This document shows positions 8,549 through 17,607 of a stretch of DNA of 64,000 nt, in pieces (the first letter of the stretch is position 1; each line of letters begins with the position of its first letter). Under the pieces are notes generated by a model. The model did not search any database and had not been told where the DNA came from. It saw nothing but the letters and a program-made list of their open reading frames with translations. The stretch covers positions 8,393 through 72,392 of the forward strand of contig JBGSNA010000046.1 of assembly GCA_041739875.1 (NCBI GenBank). Reading direction: 5' to 3'. This DNA is from JBBSJZ01 sp041739875. GTDB lineage: Bacteria > Planctomycetota > Planctomycetia > Pirellulales > Pirellulaceae. The translations under genes and the position numbers were made by a program.

Positions 8549-10036
8549 ATGAGCATTGCAACTCAACACAATCTCCTTCCCGAAGTTGAAACGTTTTTGA
8601 GCCAGTCACCGATGGCGAGTTTCGTCGGTGGAGAGCATTTCACGAGCGCTACCAATCAATTGATCGAAACGATTGATCCAGGGTCGGGCGAAAAGATTGC
8701 TGACATTGTTGATCTGAGCACGGACGAAATCAACCGCGCCGTGGACATTGCGAATGCTGCATTTCCCGCTTGGGCCGCATTGTCTCAAGAGAAACGAAGC
8801 AGCATCCTGCGGAAGCTTGCCGATGCAGTGGAGCAACGCAAGGCGATCATCGCTCAGATCGAATCGCTCGATGCCGGAAAGATCGAAGCTCAAGCAGCAG
8901 GTGACGTGCAAAACTTTGTCGACACGTTGCGATATTTTGTAGGTCTCGCCGACAAGTTTGAACGTCGGACAAAACTTGACGTACCCGGCCACGACGCCTG
9001 GACGATCAAGAAGCCGTGGGGAGCGTGTGCATTCATCTTCCCGTGGAACTTTCCATTTCTCTTGATTGGCTGGGGAATCTCACCCGCGCTGGCGGCTGGG
9101 AATACAGTGGTCATCAAGCCAGCCGAAGACACTTCGTTGTCGGCTATCTATTTGGCACAACTCGCGAAAGAAGTCGGCGTTCCCGATGGAGTCATCAATG
9201 TTGTCACTGGACGTGGAGCAACGGCGGGTTCGGCACTCACCAAGAATCGTGACATTAAACGCATGTCCTTCACCGGTTCACCCGAGGTTGGGCAACTCGT
9301 TGGCGAAGCATGTGGCCGCAATCTCGTTCCGGTGAAATTAGAACTCGGCGGCAAGGGTGCGGCGGTCGTTTTCAACGATGTCGATGTGAAAGCAACCGCG
9401 AAAGCACTGGTTGGTGCCATCACGTTTCATACGGGGCAAGTATGTTGCGATGCCACTCGTTGGCTCATTCAGAAAGACATCTACGACGAATTTGTCAGCG
9501 AATGCAAAGAACTGATGCAGAAAGTGAAAATCGGTCACCCGTTGGATCCAACAAGTCAAATGGGGCCAGTCGTTAATCCGAAACAGCACCAACGTGTCTT
9601 GAGCTATCAAGAGAAAGGCAAAGCGGAGGGTGCGCAATGCTTGTGCGGAGGCGGTGCGGCGAAGGTGGATGGCTATGAAGGCAATTACGTCAAGCCGACG
9701 TTGCTTGCAGGCTCGCTCGATAACGTCGCTGCCCGCGATGAAATCTTCGGCCCCGTCGCTTATCTAGCGACGTTTGAGACCGAGGAGGAGGCGATTGCGA
9801 TGGTCAATGACACGGATTATGGATTGGCCAATAGCGTTTGGACAACCAATAAAGAACGAGCCGATCGTGTGGCTGAGGCCATGGTCGCCGGGAACAGTTG
9901 GATCAACGCCCACAACGTGTTTGCGCATGGTGTGCCCTACGGCGGATTGAACAAGAGTGGCATGGGCGGAGGCGTGCTCTCGCCTGAAACACTGCTGGAT
10001 TACTTCCGGAGCACCTCAGTCGTGCGACCTCTCTAG
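8549..10036 (+). CDS. NAD(P)-dependent aldehyde dehydrogenase
   Basis: 495 residues. The chosen ATG follows TGAGGA by six bases; longer in-frame readings lack such a site. It oxidises an aldehyde to the acid. The family signature is complete: FPWNFPFLL for cofactor binding, FTGSPEVGQ, ELGGKGAAVV with the general base Glu, and GQVCCDATR with catalytic Cys at about 299, then EIFGPV. It is 83 bases downstream of the second sulfatase on the same strand, so it may be the last gene of the polysaccharide run. Lactaldehyde, formed in L-rhamnose and L-fucose breakdown, is an attractive substrate in this context, but that is inference; the sequence only shows a general aldehyde dehydrogenase. Confidence 0.9.
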   Translation: MSIATQHNLLPEVETFLSQSPMASFVGGEHFTSATNQLIETIDPGSGEKIADIVDLSTDEINRAVDIANAAFPAWAALSQEKRSSILRKLADAVEQRKAIIAQIESLDAGKIEAQAAGDVQNFVDTLRYFVGLADKFERRTKLDVPGHDAWTIKKPWGACAFIFPWNFPFLLIGWGISPALAAGNTVVIKPAEDTSLSAIYLAQLAKEVGVPDGVINVVTGRGATAGSALTKNRDIKRMSFTGSPEVGQLVGEACGRNLVPVKLELGGKGAAVVFNDVDVKATAKALVGAITFHTGQVCCDATRWLIQKDIYDEFVSECKELMQKVKIGHPLDPTSQMGPVVNPKQHQRVLSYQEKGKAEGAQCLCGGGAAKVDGYEGNYVKPTLLAGSLDNVAARDEIFGPVAYLATFETEEEAIAMVNDTDYGLANSVWTTNKERADRVAEAMVAGNSWINAHNVFAHGVPYGGLNKSGMGGGVLSPETLLDYFRSTSVVRPL

Positions 10037-10037
10037 T

Positions 10038-10080
10038 CTCATTCCGGATAATGCTCATTCCGGATAATGCTCATTCCGGA
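10038..10080. repeat. 16-bp tandem repeat, 2.7 copies
   Basis: CTCATTCCGGATAATG occurs exactly twice (10038-10053, 10054-10069), followed by an 11-base partial copy. It sits directly after the aldehyde dehydrogenase stop in the 73-bp gap between convergent genes. Confidence 0.9.
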
Positions 10081-10109
10081 ATAATTGGACAACGCTCACC
10101 GGCCTTCGG

Positions 10110-13100
10110 TTATCGAAGGTCGGTTTCGGACTTCGGTTCGGAATCGGCAACGCGAGGCGTTATGAGTGCGACGCGACTGTTCTCTGCTTTGCTAATTGCT
10201 AGTGCCAGCCAACCATCACGGAGTTCCAATTGGCTGACAGCTAGACCTTCAGCGGCAGGGTTATCCGAGAGTTGTGGCAACACAATTGGAATGGAACGGT
10301 TGGGTGAGAGAACCTTGTTAAAGATTGCTCGCACAGGCAGTCTTTCACGCATCGAGAGACTTGGACCGCTGATTCTCAAATGTCCCTCACGCACAAGCGA
10401 TGCGTTCATTCCATCTATTTGCGGAATGTAGGCGGCGCGGACGATGAAGCGACGCAAGTCGAGACCCTCGCCACGCGACAATTGCACGACTCGGAGTGTC
10501 ACCCAAACTTGTCCATCTTGAATCTCGACCGTGATTGGCCGCTGCTGAGCAAATTGGATCATCACGTCGTTCGGAATATCCTCCGTTGACTCTGCGAGGC
10601 TAAAACCAAACATCTCTGCGCCTTCGCGGATCACCTCCGCGATGGTTTGCGGTTGGTCACGCGGCACGATCTGTTCCAACGTGTTGTTGATTGCTGACTG
10701 GTGCATTTGAGCACTGAGCAAACTCGTGCGCGGCGCACGCGGCCGAGGCGTAAACGCCGCAAGTTGCCAGTCGCCGGCCAGTCGATAGCGAGCAATCAAT
10801 CGTTCCTCGGTGGTCTCCATGTCGATGACCATGGGATCCAATCGGAGCTTGCCGAGTGGCCCGAGCACGGCTTGCCCGAATTTGCTCGTTGTCTTGCTGA
10901 GCTGTTCGTCGACGCGGTTGTCGACTTCTTCACCCACTTGATTTCGAACTTTGTTGTCCGATATCCGAGTGGCTTGAGCACGCATCTCTTCGAAGCGAGA
11001 TTCCGCAACGCTGCGCACGAGCGAGCCAATGAGAGGCCAATCGTCGTAGTCGCTGCGGATACCTCGAAGTCTGTTTTGGCTTTGGACATTCACTGAGGTA
11101 TCGTTGACCGTCACGCGATTGGGCGTGATGGAAATGGGCGTGGACGCTGCAAACGACGACGTGCCAGCAGTTCTCACGGCGACACCGCTCTTGGTACCGA
11201 CCGAGTCAGTTTGGACGTTACCGAGAGTTCGTAGCTCGATCGACCAACGATTCTTCGTCGGCACGAGCTTCAGGTCGAGATTGCTTGCGATGTTGCTGTA
11301 CCCACGCACGTCACTTCCGAGAATTTGTGTACGAAGCGGTACCGTTTGCGGATTGATTTCCGGAAGCAGCAAATTCAGTAATTCCGAACTGATCGCGACT
11401 CGCACATTTGCATTGCGATAGTAGGCATTGATCAACGCAGAAAGCCGATTGGCTTCACTTGAAGATGAAAAACGAAGCGTTTGGACTGCGTCAGCAATGT
11501 TGATGCTCGCCATGTCCACGGCGTCGGCTTCTTGGCGTTCTAGTTGAGACACGAGTTGAGAATAGTCGATCGCAGCGCTTGCCCACGGACGCACATACTC
11601 AGACATCCGAGCGATCGATTCGCGTCGCATCCAAGCTCTTTGGTCATCGGATAGCTTGTGCCAATGCAATCGAGAGAGTAGCCGCTGTGCAACCACCATT
11701 CGCTCATTGGAGTCAATTGATTTGGAGGCAGCCTCGATCTCGTCGAGCATCAGAAATCGGGACCATCCCGAGTCGTCTCCGGTGCCATTGATCTCAGCTC
11801 GAATGTCGGCAACGGCAGCCTGGATGTCAGCTGACGTCACGGAGTTGATACTCAGCGATTCCGTCATCTTTCCTGACGCGATATTCCACACCGGTTGCCA
11901 GATAGCGACACGTCGATTCAGCCCGTGAACGGCGCGGAGCCAGCCGACTTGTGCATCACGATCGGAAAGCTGCTCGGCGTCGCGTACGCCTTCTTGGACA
12001 AGGCGAGCGAGGTCATCGAGTATCACTTCGGCACTGGGATCTCCGATTCGCGGCAACGAACGGAGTTCGCGGAGCGACGCATTCACTTTCTCTGTCCACG
12101 CGGCCACTACTGGGGCGGAATCAGGTGATTGCTCCAAGTCGCCGACGTGGAGATTCAAGTTCGACGCATTGGATACGAATCGTGCCTCACGATTTCCTGC
12201 GAGGCTCACGAGTTCAGCGAGTTGGTGGTCAAGCTCAACCGTGATTGGCCATCCGCCTGGGATTCCGACGGCAAAGCGAGTATCGAACTCGTTCGCTGTT
12301 GAAGCTTGTTCTTGCGCGGTGGATGCACTCGCTTCAGGATTGGAATGAAGGCGTCCGAGCGCGCGCACGCTTTCTGGAATGGCGGAGGTTGCTTCGGGTT
12401 CAGGTTCGTTGGACGGTAGCGTGGTTGCAAGTTCGGATACCGCCGACGACGTGCTCGCGACCGTTTTCTTCTCGGTCGACTCCTGGAGTGATTTCGCTAA
12501 GCCGTCTTTCGAAACCTCGAAAAGCTCCAGGATGCTTGGGATGTCTTCTTTGGGAATCATCATTCGCGACGTTTCAACCGGTCGCTGGACTTGATTGATG
12601 ATCGGTTGGTTGGCGAGCTCTGACTCCGGCTGTGGTGGGAACTTCAACTCGACTACGCCGGTATCGACGGGGGCGTTGGATGCGAATTGGCTCTCAGAGA
12701 CGGAAAGCTGATGGGAGTCACCTTCACCGACAACGCCTGGTGATTCCTGTTGCGTTTGGTTGCCAGGGTAGAACGGCGCTCGGCTTTCGATCGTCCAATT
12801 CGGAAGCAACAGATCGCTGCCGGGTACTCGCAAGTGGAACACGGGAACGCGGGCCACGGGATTCGCCATGCCAGCGAGCTCGCGTCCTTCGTCGAACATA
12901 GGAGCGGGTAACTCGATCGTGTCCGCAACGGTATCTTGAATGTCGCTACCGTCATCGATGCCGAATGCTTCCGCGATCCTTTCGGGCATCCTGATGCCAC
13001 GTCGACCTTGTTCGGTGCGATCTTTTGGCTCAACGCCAGCCCAGGGTGTCTGGGTATCGTCGTCCCAAGAGCGTCGAAGACTGTCCTCGAGTCGTCGCAG

Positions 13101-13283
13101 CGCATCACGAGCGCCTTCGGGCGTCCACGGAGTCGTCGCCATTCTTGCCGTTAAATCGGCTGCGGGCGGTGATAGCTGCGACGCGAAAGGGTTGCCCGGA
13201 GATGTGATCCACATCAAGGCGATGATTGTGGCGGTGGCCAAGCTTGGCCAAATCACGAGCGGCCGATTGAATTCTCGACGCAT
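10110..13283 (-). CDS. Large membrane-anchored protein of unknown function
   Basis: 1057 residues from the ATG at 13283 (an in-frame GTG lies at 13334). I do not recognise the family. The N-terminus is MRREFNRPLVIW followed by one hydrophobic helix (about residues 9-26), so it is probably held in the inner membrane with the rest outside the cytoplasm. Residues about 30-330 are low in complexity and rich in Pro, Ser, Glu and Thr, suggesting a flexible spacer. The C-terminal two thirds alternate helical (about 360-640) and beta-rich stretches, ending in a charged tail. No catalytic motif, cysteine cluster or repeat was found. It converges on the aldehyde dehydrogenase and diverges from fcl with 295 bases between them, so it appears to be a single-gene unit. 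Confidence 0.75.
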   Translation of the reverse strand: MRREFNRPLVIWPSLATATIIALMWITSPGNPFASQLSPPAADLTARMATTPWTPEGARDALRRLEDSLRRSWDDDTQTPWAGVEPKDRTEQGRRGIRMPERIAEAFGIDDGSDIQDTVADTIELPAPMFDEGRELAGMANPVARVPVFHLRVPGSDLLLPNWTIESRAPFYPGNQTQQESPGVVGEGDSHQLSVSESQFASNAPVDTGVVELKFPPQPESELANQPIINQVQRPVETSRMMIPKEDIPSILELFEVSKDGLAKSLQESTEKKTVASTSSAVSELATTLPSNEPEPEATSAIPESVRALGRLHSNPEASASTAQEQASTANEFDTRFAVGIPGGWPITVELDHQLAELVSLAGNREARFVSNASNLNLHVGDLEQSPDSAPVVAAWTEKVNASLRELRSLPRIGDPSAEVILDDLARLVQEGVRDAEQLSDRDAQVGWLRAVHGLNRRVAIWQPVWNIASGKMTESLSINSVTSADIQAAVADIRAEINGTGDDSGWSRFLMLDEIEAASKSIDSNERMVVAQRLLSRLHWHKLSDDQRAWMRRESIARMSEYVRPWASAAIDYSQLVSQLERQEADAVDMASINIADAVQTLRFSSSSEANRLSALINAYYRNANVRVAISSELLNLLLPEINPQTVPLRTQILGSDVRGYSNIASNLDLKLVPTKNRWSIELRTLGNVQTDSVGTKSGVAVRTAGTSSFAASTPISITPNRVTVNDTSVNVQSQNRLRGIRSDYDDWPLIGSLVRSVAESRFEEMRAQATRISDNKVRNQVGEEVDNRVDEQLSKTTSKFGQAVLGPLGKLRLDPMVIDMETTEERLIARYRLAGDWQLAAFTPRPRAPRTSLLSAQMHQSAINNTLEQIVPRDQPQTIAEVIREGAEMFGFSLAESTEDIPNDVMIQFAQQRPITVEIQDGQVWVTLRVVQLSRGEGLDLRRFIVRAAYIPQIDGMNASLVREGHLRISGPSLSMRERLPVRAIFNKVLSPNRSIPIVLPQLSDNPAAEGLAVSQLELRDGWLALAISKAENSRVALITPRVADSEPKSETDLR

Positions 13284-13578
13284 TTCCAGCACTCTTCCGT
13301 GAGGGAGGTTTCTAACTCGACCGATCCAATCCACCGTAGGACTGGGCAGTTTGAGCAGACAAGATCGGCCTCAAAGTGGCTGCGCGCATTACCACGAGCC
13401 CACACCAACCCATCCAACTGTACTTACATCGGCTAATCCGGATCGCTGGATTAATCCGTCTATCTCGCAAATTCCTTCGCCTCTGGGGGGCAAGTTTCAG
13501 CCGAAGCCAAGCACAATGGCGCTGTTGGTGACGAAAACGCCGGTATCGACTATCTTTTGCGGGATGGGAACGCGAAAT

Positions 13579-14514
13579 ATGAAAATTTTTGTCGCCGGAC
13601 ATCGTGGCATGGTCGGCTCGTCGGTGTGTCGCCGGTTGGTCAGCACCGATTGGAATGTCGTGACGGTTTCACGCAATGACGTCGATCTTTGTGATTCCAA
13701 AGCGACTTCAGATTTCTTTGCCGCGAGCCAGTTTGATGCGGTTGTGTTCGCCGCAGCTCGTGTGGGTGGGATTCTTGCAAACCACAGCTACCCTGTTGAA
13801 TTTATGTCCGACAACGTGCTGATGGCGACACACGCGATTAATTCAGCATACCAAACTGGCGTAAAGCGTTTCTTGTTTCTCGGCAGCACCTGTATCTATC
13901 CGCGTGATTGCCCCCAACCCATTCGTGAAGATTCGCTACTCACTGGGCCTCTTGAGCAAACCAATGAAGCTTATGCGCTTGCCAAAATCGCAGGTCTAAA
14001 GCTTTGCCAATACTATCGCCGCCAGCACGGGCTCATGTTTCACAGTGCGATGCCGACCAACCTTTACGGACCTGGTGATAACTACCATTTGGAAAACAGC
14101 CACGTCTTGCCTGCGTTGATTCGCCGGTTCCACGAAGCCAAGTTGGCGGGCGCGTCGAACGTGACGATTTGGGGAACGGGCTCACCCCGCCGTGAATTCT
14201 TGTTTGTCGACGATCTTGCGGATGCTATTGTTCACTTGCTCGGCGTCAATGATCCGCCCGATTGGGTCAACGTTGGTACTGGAATGGACCAGACGATCCT
14301 CGAGCTCGCGAAGCTCGTTGCAAAAGTCGTCGGCTTTGAAGGCGACATTTTGACGGACCCGAGCCGGCCGGATGGGACACCGGTGAAGTGCACGGATGTG
14401 TCGCGGTTGCATTCGCTCGGCTGGAAACACAAAGTTGACTTAGAAACAGGCCTCGCGATTACGTACCAAGCTTACTTAGCTGAACAAGACGCCGGCGAAC
14501 TTCGCAGCGTCTAG
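13579..14514 (+). CDS. fcl: GDP-L-fucose synthase (epimerase/reductase)
   Basis: 311 residues, close to the usual 310-325. It converts GDP-4-keto-6-deoxymannose to GDP-L-fucose in the cytoplasm. The N-terminal dinucleotide-binding loop is GHRGMVGSS; AARVGGILANHSYPVEF, GSTCIYPRDCPQPI and the catalytic Tyr/Lys pair in NEAYALAKIAGLKLC are all typical of this short-chain dehydrogenase subgroup, as is MPTNLYGPGDNYH. The ATG at 13579 is chosen because the protein then starts MKIFVAGHRG; another ATG lies at 13564. It is followed by gmd, the enzyme for the preceding step, 65 bases downstream, so the pair makes GDP-fucose for surface glycans. Confidence 0.93.
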   Translation: MKIFVAGHRGMVGSSVCRRLVSTDWNVVTVSRNDVDLCDSKATSDFFAASQFDAVVFAAARVGGILANHSYPVEFMSDNVLMATHAINSAYQTGVKRFLFLGSTCIYPRDCPQPIREDSLLTGPLEQTNEAYALAKIAGLKLCQYYRRQHGLMFHSAMPTNLYGPGDNYHLENSHVLPALIRRFHEAKLAGASNVTIWGTGSPRREFLFVDDLADAIVHLLGVNDPPDWVNVGTGMDQTILELAKLVAKVVGFEGDILTDPSRPDGTPVKCTDVSRLHSLGWKHKVDLETGLAITYQAYLAEQDAGELRSV

Positions 14515-14538
14515 TGAACTTTCTCTGATACCGACGTT

Positions 14539-14572
14539 TACTCCTTACGGCAAACTACTCCTTACGGCAAAC
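14539..14572. repeat. Perfect 17-bp tandem duplication just before gmd
   Basis: TACTCCTTACGGCAAAC occurs twice back to back, ending seven bases before the gmd start codon. It fills the position where a ribosome-binding site or leader would lie. Confidence 0.9.
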
Positions 14573-14579
14573 ATACATT

Positions 14580-15596
14580 ATGTCCAAATCAGCCCTCATT
14601 ACTGGTATTACTGGCCAAGACGGCAGCTATCTGGCCGAGTTACTTCTCGCAAAGGGTTACCTCGTACACGGGCTGGTTCGTCGCAGCAGCACATTCACAA
14701 CAGGACGAATCGACCATATTTATCAAGACGTCCATGACAGCCCCCGACTTCGATTGCATTATGGCGATTTGACGGATGGCCAAGCCCTGACCAATCTTGT
14801 TTTGGAAATCAAGCCCGACGAGATCTACAACCTCGGCGCTCAAAGTCACGTGCGAGTTTCGTTTGATCAACCGGTTTATACGCTCCAGACCGTCGGGGTC
14901 GGTGCGCTCAACGTGCTCGAAGCCGCCCGATTGCTGAATAAAGATAAGTCGGTTCGCGTGTATCAGGCGAGCAGCAGCGAAATGTACGGCGACGTATTGC
15001 AAACGCCCCAGACGGAGACGACACCGTTCAATCCCCAGTCGCCGTACGCGTGCGCGAAAGTTTACGCGTTTCACCAAACGGTCAACTATCGCGAAAGCTA
15101 TGATCTGTTCGCGAGCAATGGCATCCTGTTTAACCATGAATCCGAGCGACGCGGTGAAACGTTTGTGACTCGAAAAATCACCCGCGCTGCCGGTCGAATC
15201 AAGGCTGGGTTGCAATCGAAGTTGTACCTCGGCAACCTCGACGCCAAACGTGACTGGGGTTACGCAAAAGATTACGTCGAAGGCATGTGGCGAATTCTCC
15301 AACACGATGAGCCAGACGATTTTGTTCTGGCGACCGGACGCACAGAAACCGTTCGCGATTTCTGTAAACTTGTCTTCGAACAACTCGAAATGGACTACAA
15401 CGACTACGTCGAGATCGACCCTCGCTACTTCCGTCCCGCAGAAGTCGAATTATTGTTGGGTGACGCCAGTAAAGCGAAAGCAAAACTCGGCTGGGTCGCC
15501 GCCACAAACTTGGAAGAACTAGCTCGAATCATGACGGATCACGATTACGACATGGCAAAACGTGAAGCTCACTTGAAAAACTACGTGGCTTCTTAA
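14580..15596 (+). CDS. gmd: GDP-mannose 4,6-dehydratase
   Basis: 338 residues; somewhat shorter than the roughly 370 of the E. coli enzyme. It dehydrates GDP-D-mannose to GDP-4-keto-6-deoxy-D-mannose, the substrate of the upstream fcl product. Visible motifs: GITGQDGSYLAELLL for NADP, VRRSSTFTTGRIDH, YNLGAQSHVRVSF, and the active-site set SSSEMYG with YACAKVYA giving Ser/Tyr/Lys. NHESERRGETFVTRKI and GNLDAKRDWGYAKDYVEGMW are strongly conserved in Gmd. The ATG at 14580 has no clear Shine-Dalgarno sequence, and a 17-bp tandem duplication lies immediately upstream. Confidence 0.95.
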   Translation: MSKSALITGITGQDGSYLAELLLAKGYLVHGLVRRSSTFTTGRIDHIYQDVHDSPRLRLHYGDLTDGQALTNLVLEIKPDEIYNLGAQSHVRVSFDQPVYTLQTVGVGALNVLEAARLLNKDKSVRVYQASSSEMYGDVLQTPQTETTPFNPQSPYACAKVYAFHQTVNYRESYDLFASNGILFNHESERRGETFVTRKITRAAGRIKAGLQSKLYLGNLDAKRDWGYAKDYVEGMWRILQHDEPDDFVLATGRTETVRDFCKLVFEQLEMDYNDYVEIDPRYFRPAEVELLLGDASKAKAKLGWVAATNLEELARIMTDHDYDMAKREAHLKNYVAS

Positions 15597-15613
15597 AACC
15601 CATTCGTGAACAC

Positions 15614-15630
15614 GCACTTAATTTAAGTGC
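15614..15630. terminator. Palindrome after gmd, before groES
   Basis: GCACTTAA, T, TTAAGTGC: a perfect 8-bp inverted repeat with a one-base centre, 18 bases after the gmd stop and 68 before the groES start. It could be a terminator or an operator for groES. It does not match the CIRCE operator. Confidence 0.35.
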
Positions 15631-15697
15631 TTCAATTGTGTACCGTATGCGCAGCAATTAGTTGCGTTCATACCAATATTCTCAATGCGGAGCCGTG

Positions 15698-16024
15698 ATG
15701 GCAAAGAAAGCGACCCCAGGGTTCGAGTATGTCGAGCCGATCGGTGACCGTGTGCTTGTTCGTAAAGATGAGCCGAAACGAGAAACCAAAGGCGGTATCG
15801 CTTTGCCAGATGCGGCTGAGATTCCAACGATCACCGGTCGAATCGTTACGATCAGTGCGGCGGTTGCTCACGACGAGGATGTGCCGCTCCGCCAGTACGA
15901 CAAAATCCTGTTCCACCCCAAGAACGCAATCCCCGTCGACCTCGAACACGACAACCAACTTTTTGTTGTTCCCGTTGAAGACGTCGTGGCGGTCTTCCGC
16001 CGCAAAGCTCCCAGCGACGAATGA
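15698..16024 (+). CDS. groES: GroES-type co-chaperonin (Cpn10)
   Basis: 108 residues. The start is fixed by GCGGAG about five bases upstream of ATGGCAAAGAAAGCG. It forms the heptameric lid that closes GroEL-type folding chambers in the cytoplasm. YVEPIGDRVLVRKDEPKRET followed by GGIALPD is the standard Cpn10 N-terminal strand and mobile loop; YDKILFHPKNAIPVDLEHDN and VVPVEDVVAVF close the fold. No groEL lies beside it in this window, so it is a solitary copy here; whether it is the main or an extra GroES needs the rest of the genome. The mobile loop carries extra residues compared with E. coli GroES. Confidence 0.85.
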   Translation: MAKKATPGFEYVEPIGDRVLVRKDEPKRETKGGIALPDAAEIPTITGRIVTISAAVAHDEDVPLRQYDKILFHPKNAIPVDLEHDNQLFVVPVEDVVAVFRRKAPSDE

Positions 16025-16038
16025 ACAATTCGCCCGGT

Positions 16039-16055
16039 GCCTAGTCGAACTAGGC
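16039..16055. terminator. Hairpin between convergent groES and DUF1501 gene
   Basis: GCCTAGT (16039-16045), loop CGA, ACTAGGC (16049-16055): a perfect 7-bp stem 14 bases after the groES stop, in the 117-bp gap between convergent genes. There is no T-run, so it is only terminator-like. Confidence 0.4.
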
Positions 16056-16141
16056 GAACCAGTGCTTGGCTCAGCAGGAGCTTCGACCTCCCTTTGGCTC
16101 ATGGTGGACAGTACGCTTTTACCGGCCGCTCGACCTAGCCG

Positions 16142-17590
16142 CTACGCCAGTAATTCCTTCACCACCTGGCCGTGAACGTCCGTTAATCGATAGTCGCGGC
16201 CTTGAAAGCGGTAGGTCAATTGTTCGTGATTCATTCCGAGCAGATGCAGAATCGTGGCCTGGAGATCGTGAATGTGTACGGGCTTCTCTGTAACACTGAA
16301 CCCAAGCTCGTCCGAAGCACCGTACTCGAAACCGCCTTTGACGCCGCCACCGGCCATCCACATCGAGAAGGCGTCGGGATAATGATCTCGACCAAGAATG
16401 TTACTCTTGGCGGTCCGACCCTCACGAAATGGAGTGCGCCCAAACTCGCCGCCCCATACGATCAATGTGTCTTCAAACAGCCCGCGTTGCTTCAAGTCCC
16501 GGATCAGTGCTGCGATCGGCTTATCCATCGTCGCACACTTCTTCGTTAAACCTTCGGTAAGTCCCTCGTTCGCACCAGTGCCGTGGAAGTCCCAGCCCCA
16601 ATCGAATAGCTGCACAAATCGGACACCTGATTCGACTAAGCGACGTGCGAGTAGACAATTGTTTGCTAAGCTCGAACCGCCGAGCGTGGCACCATACTCT
16701 TGGAGCGTCTTTTGTGACTCTTGCGAGATATCCATGACCTCGGGAACCGACGTCTGCATACGAAACGCCAGCTCGTACTGAGAAATTCGCGTAAGAGTCT
16801 CTGGATGCCCCATCTCATCGGCTTGCAATTGATTCAAATCTCTCAGTGCATCGAGGCTCTTACGGCGCATGTCACGATTCATCCCCGCTGGGTCCGATGA
16901 ATACAATACGGGATCACCTTTCGATCGACATTGCACGCCCTGGTAAACCGAAGGCAGAAAACCGCTGCCGAATGAATTCTTTCCGCCGTTTGGTTGAACG
17001 CCGCTCGATATCAGCACCACGAAACCTGGCAAGTTATCGTTCTCGCTTCCGAGTCCATAGGTCACCCAGGATCCTATCGACGGACGCCCAGAACGTGGTG
17101 AACCGGTATAGACAAGCAACTCCGCCGGCGCGTGATTGAACTGGTCCGTGTACATCGAATGTACAACGCACATGTCATCAGCCACATCGTGAAAATTCGG
17201 GATTGCATCCGACATCCACATGCCCGACTTGCCAACTTTCGACCACTTGCGCGGCGAACCCATGAGCTTCGGAACGCCCGATGTGAACGCAAACTCACGC
17301 CCAGCAAGGAACTCGTCCGGGCAATCTTGCTCGTCCCGCTTCACGAGTTCGGGTTTGTAATCGAACATGTCCAAGTTCGGTGGCGAGCCGGTCATGTGCA
17401 GATAGATCACTCGCTTTGCTCTCGCTGGAAAATGCGATGGTTGTAGCGATAGGGGATTGTCCGGCGTTCGTTCCGCCGGTGCATCTTTGGCAATCAAACT
17501 GCTCAGTGCAATCGCACCCAAACCTGCCGTCGACTGGCTCAGAAAGTGTCGACGCGTGCGGTGTTGGTGAAGTTCAAGTCGTGGGTCCAT
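16142..17590 (-). CDS. DUF1501 family protein, Tat-exported (alkaline-phosphatase-like fold)
   Basis: 482 residues. The N-terminus has the twin-arginine pattern RRHFLSQSTAGLGAIALSSL, so it should cross the inner membrane folded. DUF1501 proteins share the alkaline phosphatase/sulfatase superfamily fold; matching segments are VIYLHMTGSPPNLDMFDYKP near the N-terminus, GVRFVQLFDWGWDFHG, and WGGEFGRTPFREG with GRDHYPDAFSMWMAGGGV near the C-terminus, which carry candidate metal-binding Asp, Glu and His. No formylglycine Cys motif is present, so sulfatase activity is not expected. It lies 17 bases downstream of the cytochrome/DUF1553 gene on the same strand, the usual planctomycete pairing. The biochemical role of the pair is unknown. 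Confidence 0.88.
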   Translation of the reverse strand: MDPRLELHQHRTRRHFLSQSTAGLGAIALSSLIAKDAPAERTPDNPLSLQPSHFPARAKRVIYLHMTGSPPNLDMFDYKPELVKRDEQDCPDEFLAGREFAFTSGVPKLMGSPRKWSKVGKSGMWMSDAIPNFHDVADDMCVVHSMYTDQFNHAPAELLVYTGSPRSGRPSIGSWVTYGLGSENDNLPGFVVLISSGVQPNGGKNSFGSGFLPSVYQGVQCRSKGDPVLYSSDPAGMNRDMRRKSLDALRDLNQLQADEMGHPETLTRISQYELAFRMQTSVPEVMDISQESQKTLQEYGATLGGSSLANNCLLARRLVESGVRFVQLFDWGWDFHGTGANEGLTEGLTKKCATMDKPIAALIRDLKQRGLFEDTLIVWGGEFGRTPFREGRTAKSNILGRDHYPDAFSMWMAGGGVKGGFEYGASDELGFSVTEKPVHIHDLQATILHLLGMNHEQLTYRFQGRDYRLTDVHGQVVKELLA

Positions 17591-17607
17591 GATTTGTCGC
17601 TTTACTT

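Noticed and set aside
14640..15383. 247-codon minus-strand frame inside gmd
   Set aside because: It is antisense to a gene with a complete catalytic signature and has no motif of its own.
15614..15630. Palindrome upstream of groES considered as a CIRCE heat-shock operator
   Set aside because: CIRCE needs TTAGCACTC-N9-GAGTGCTAA. This palindrome has different arms and a one-base centre.
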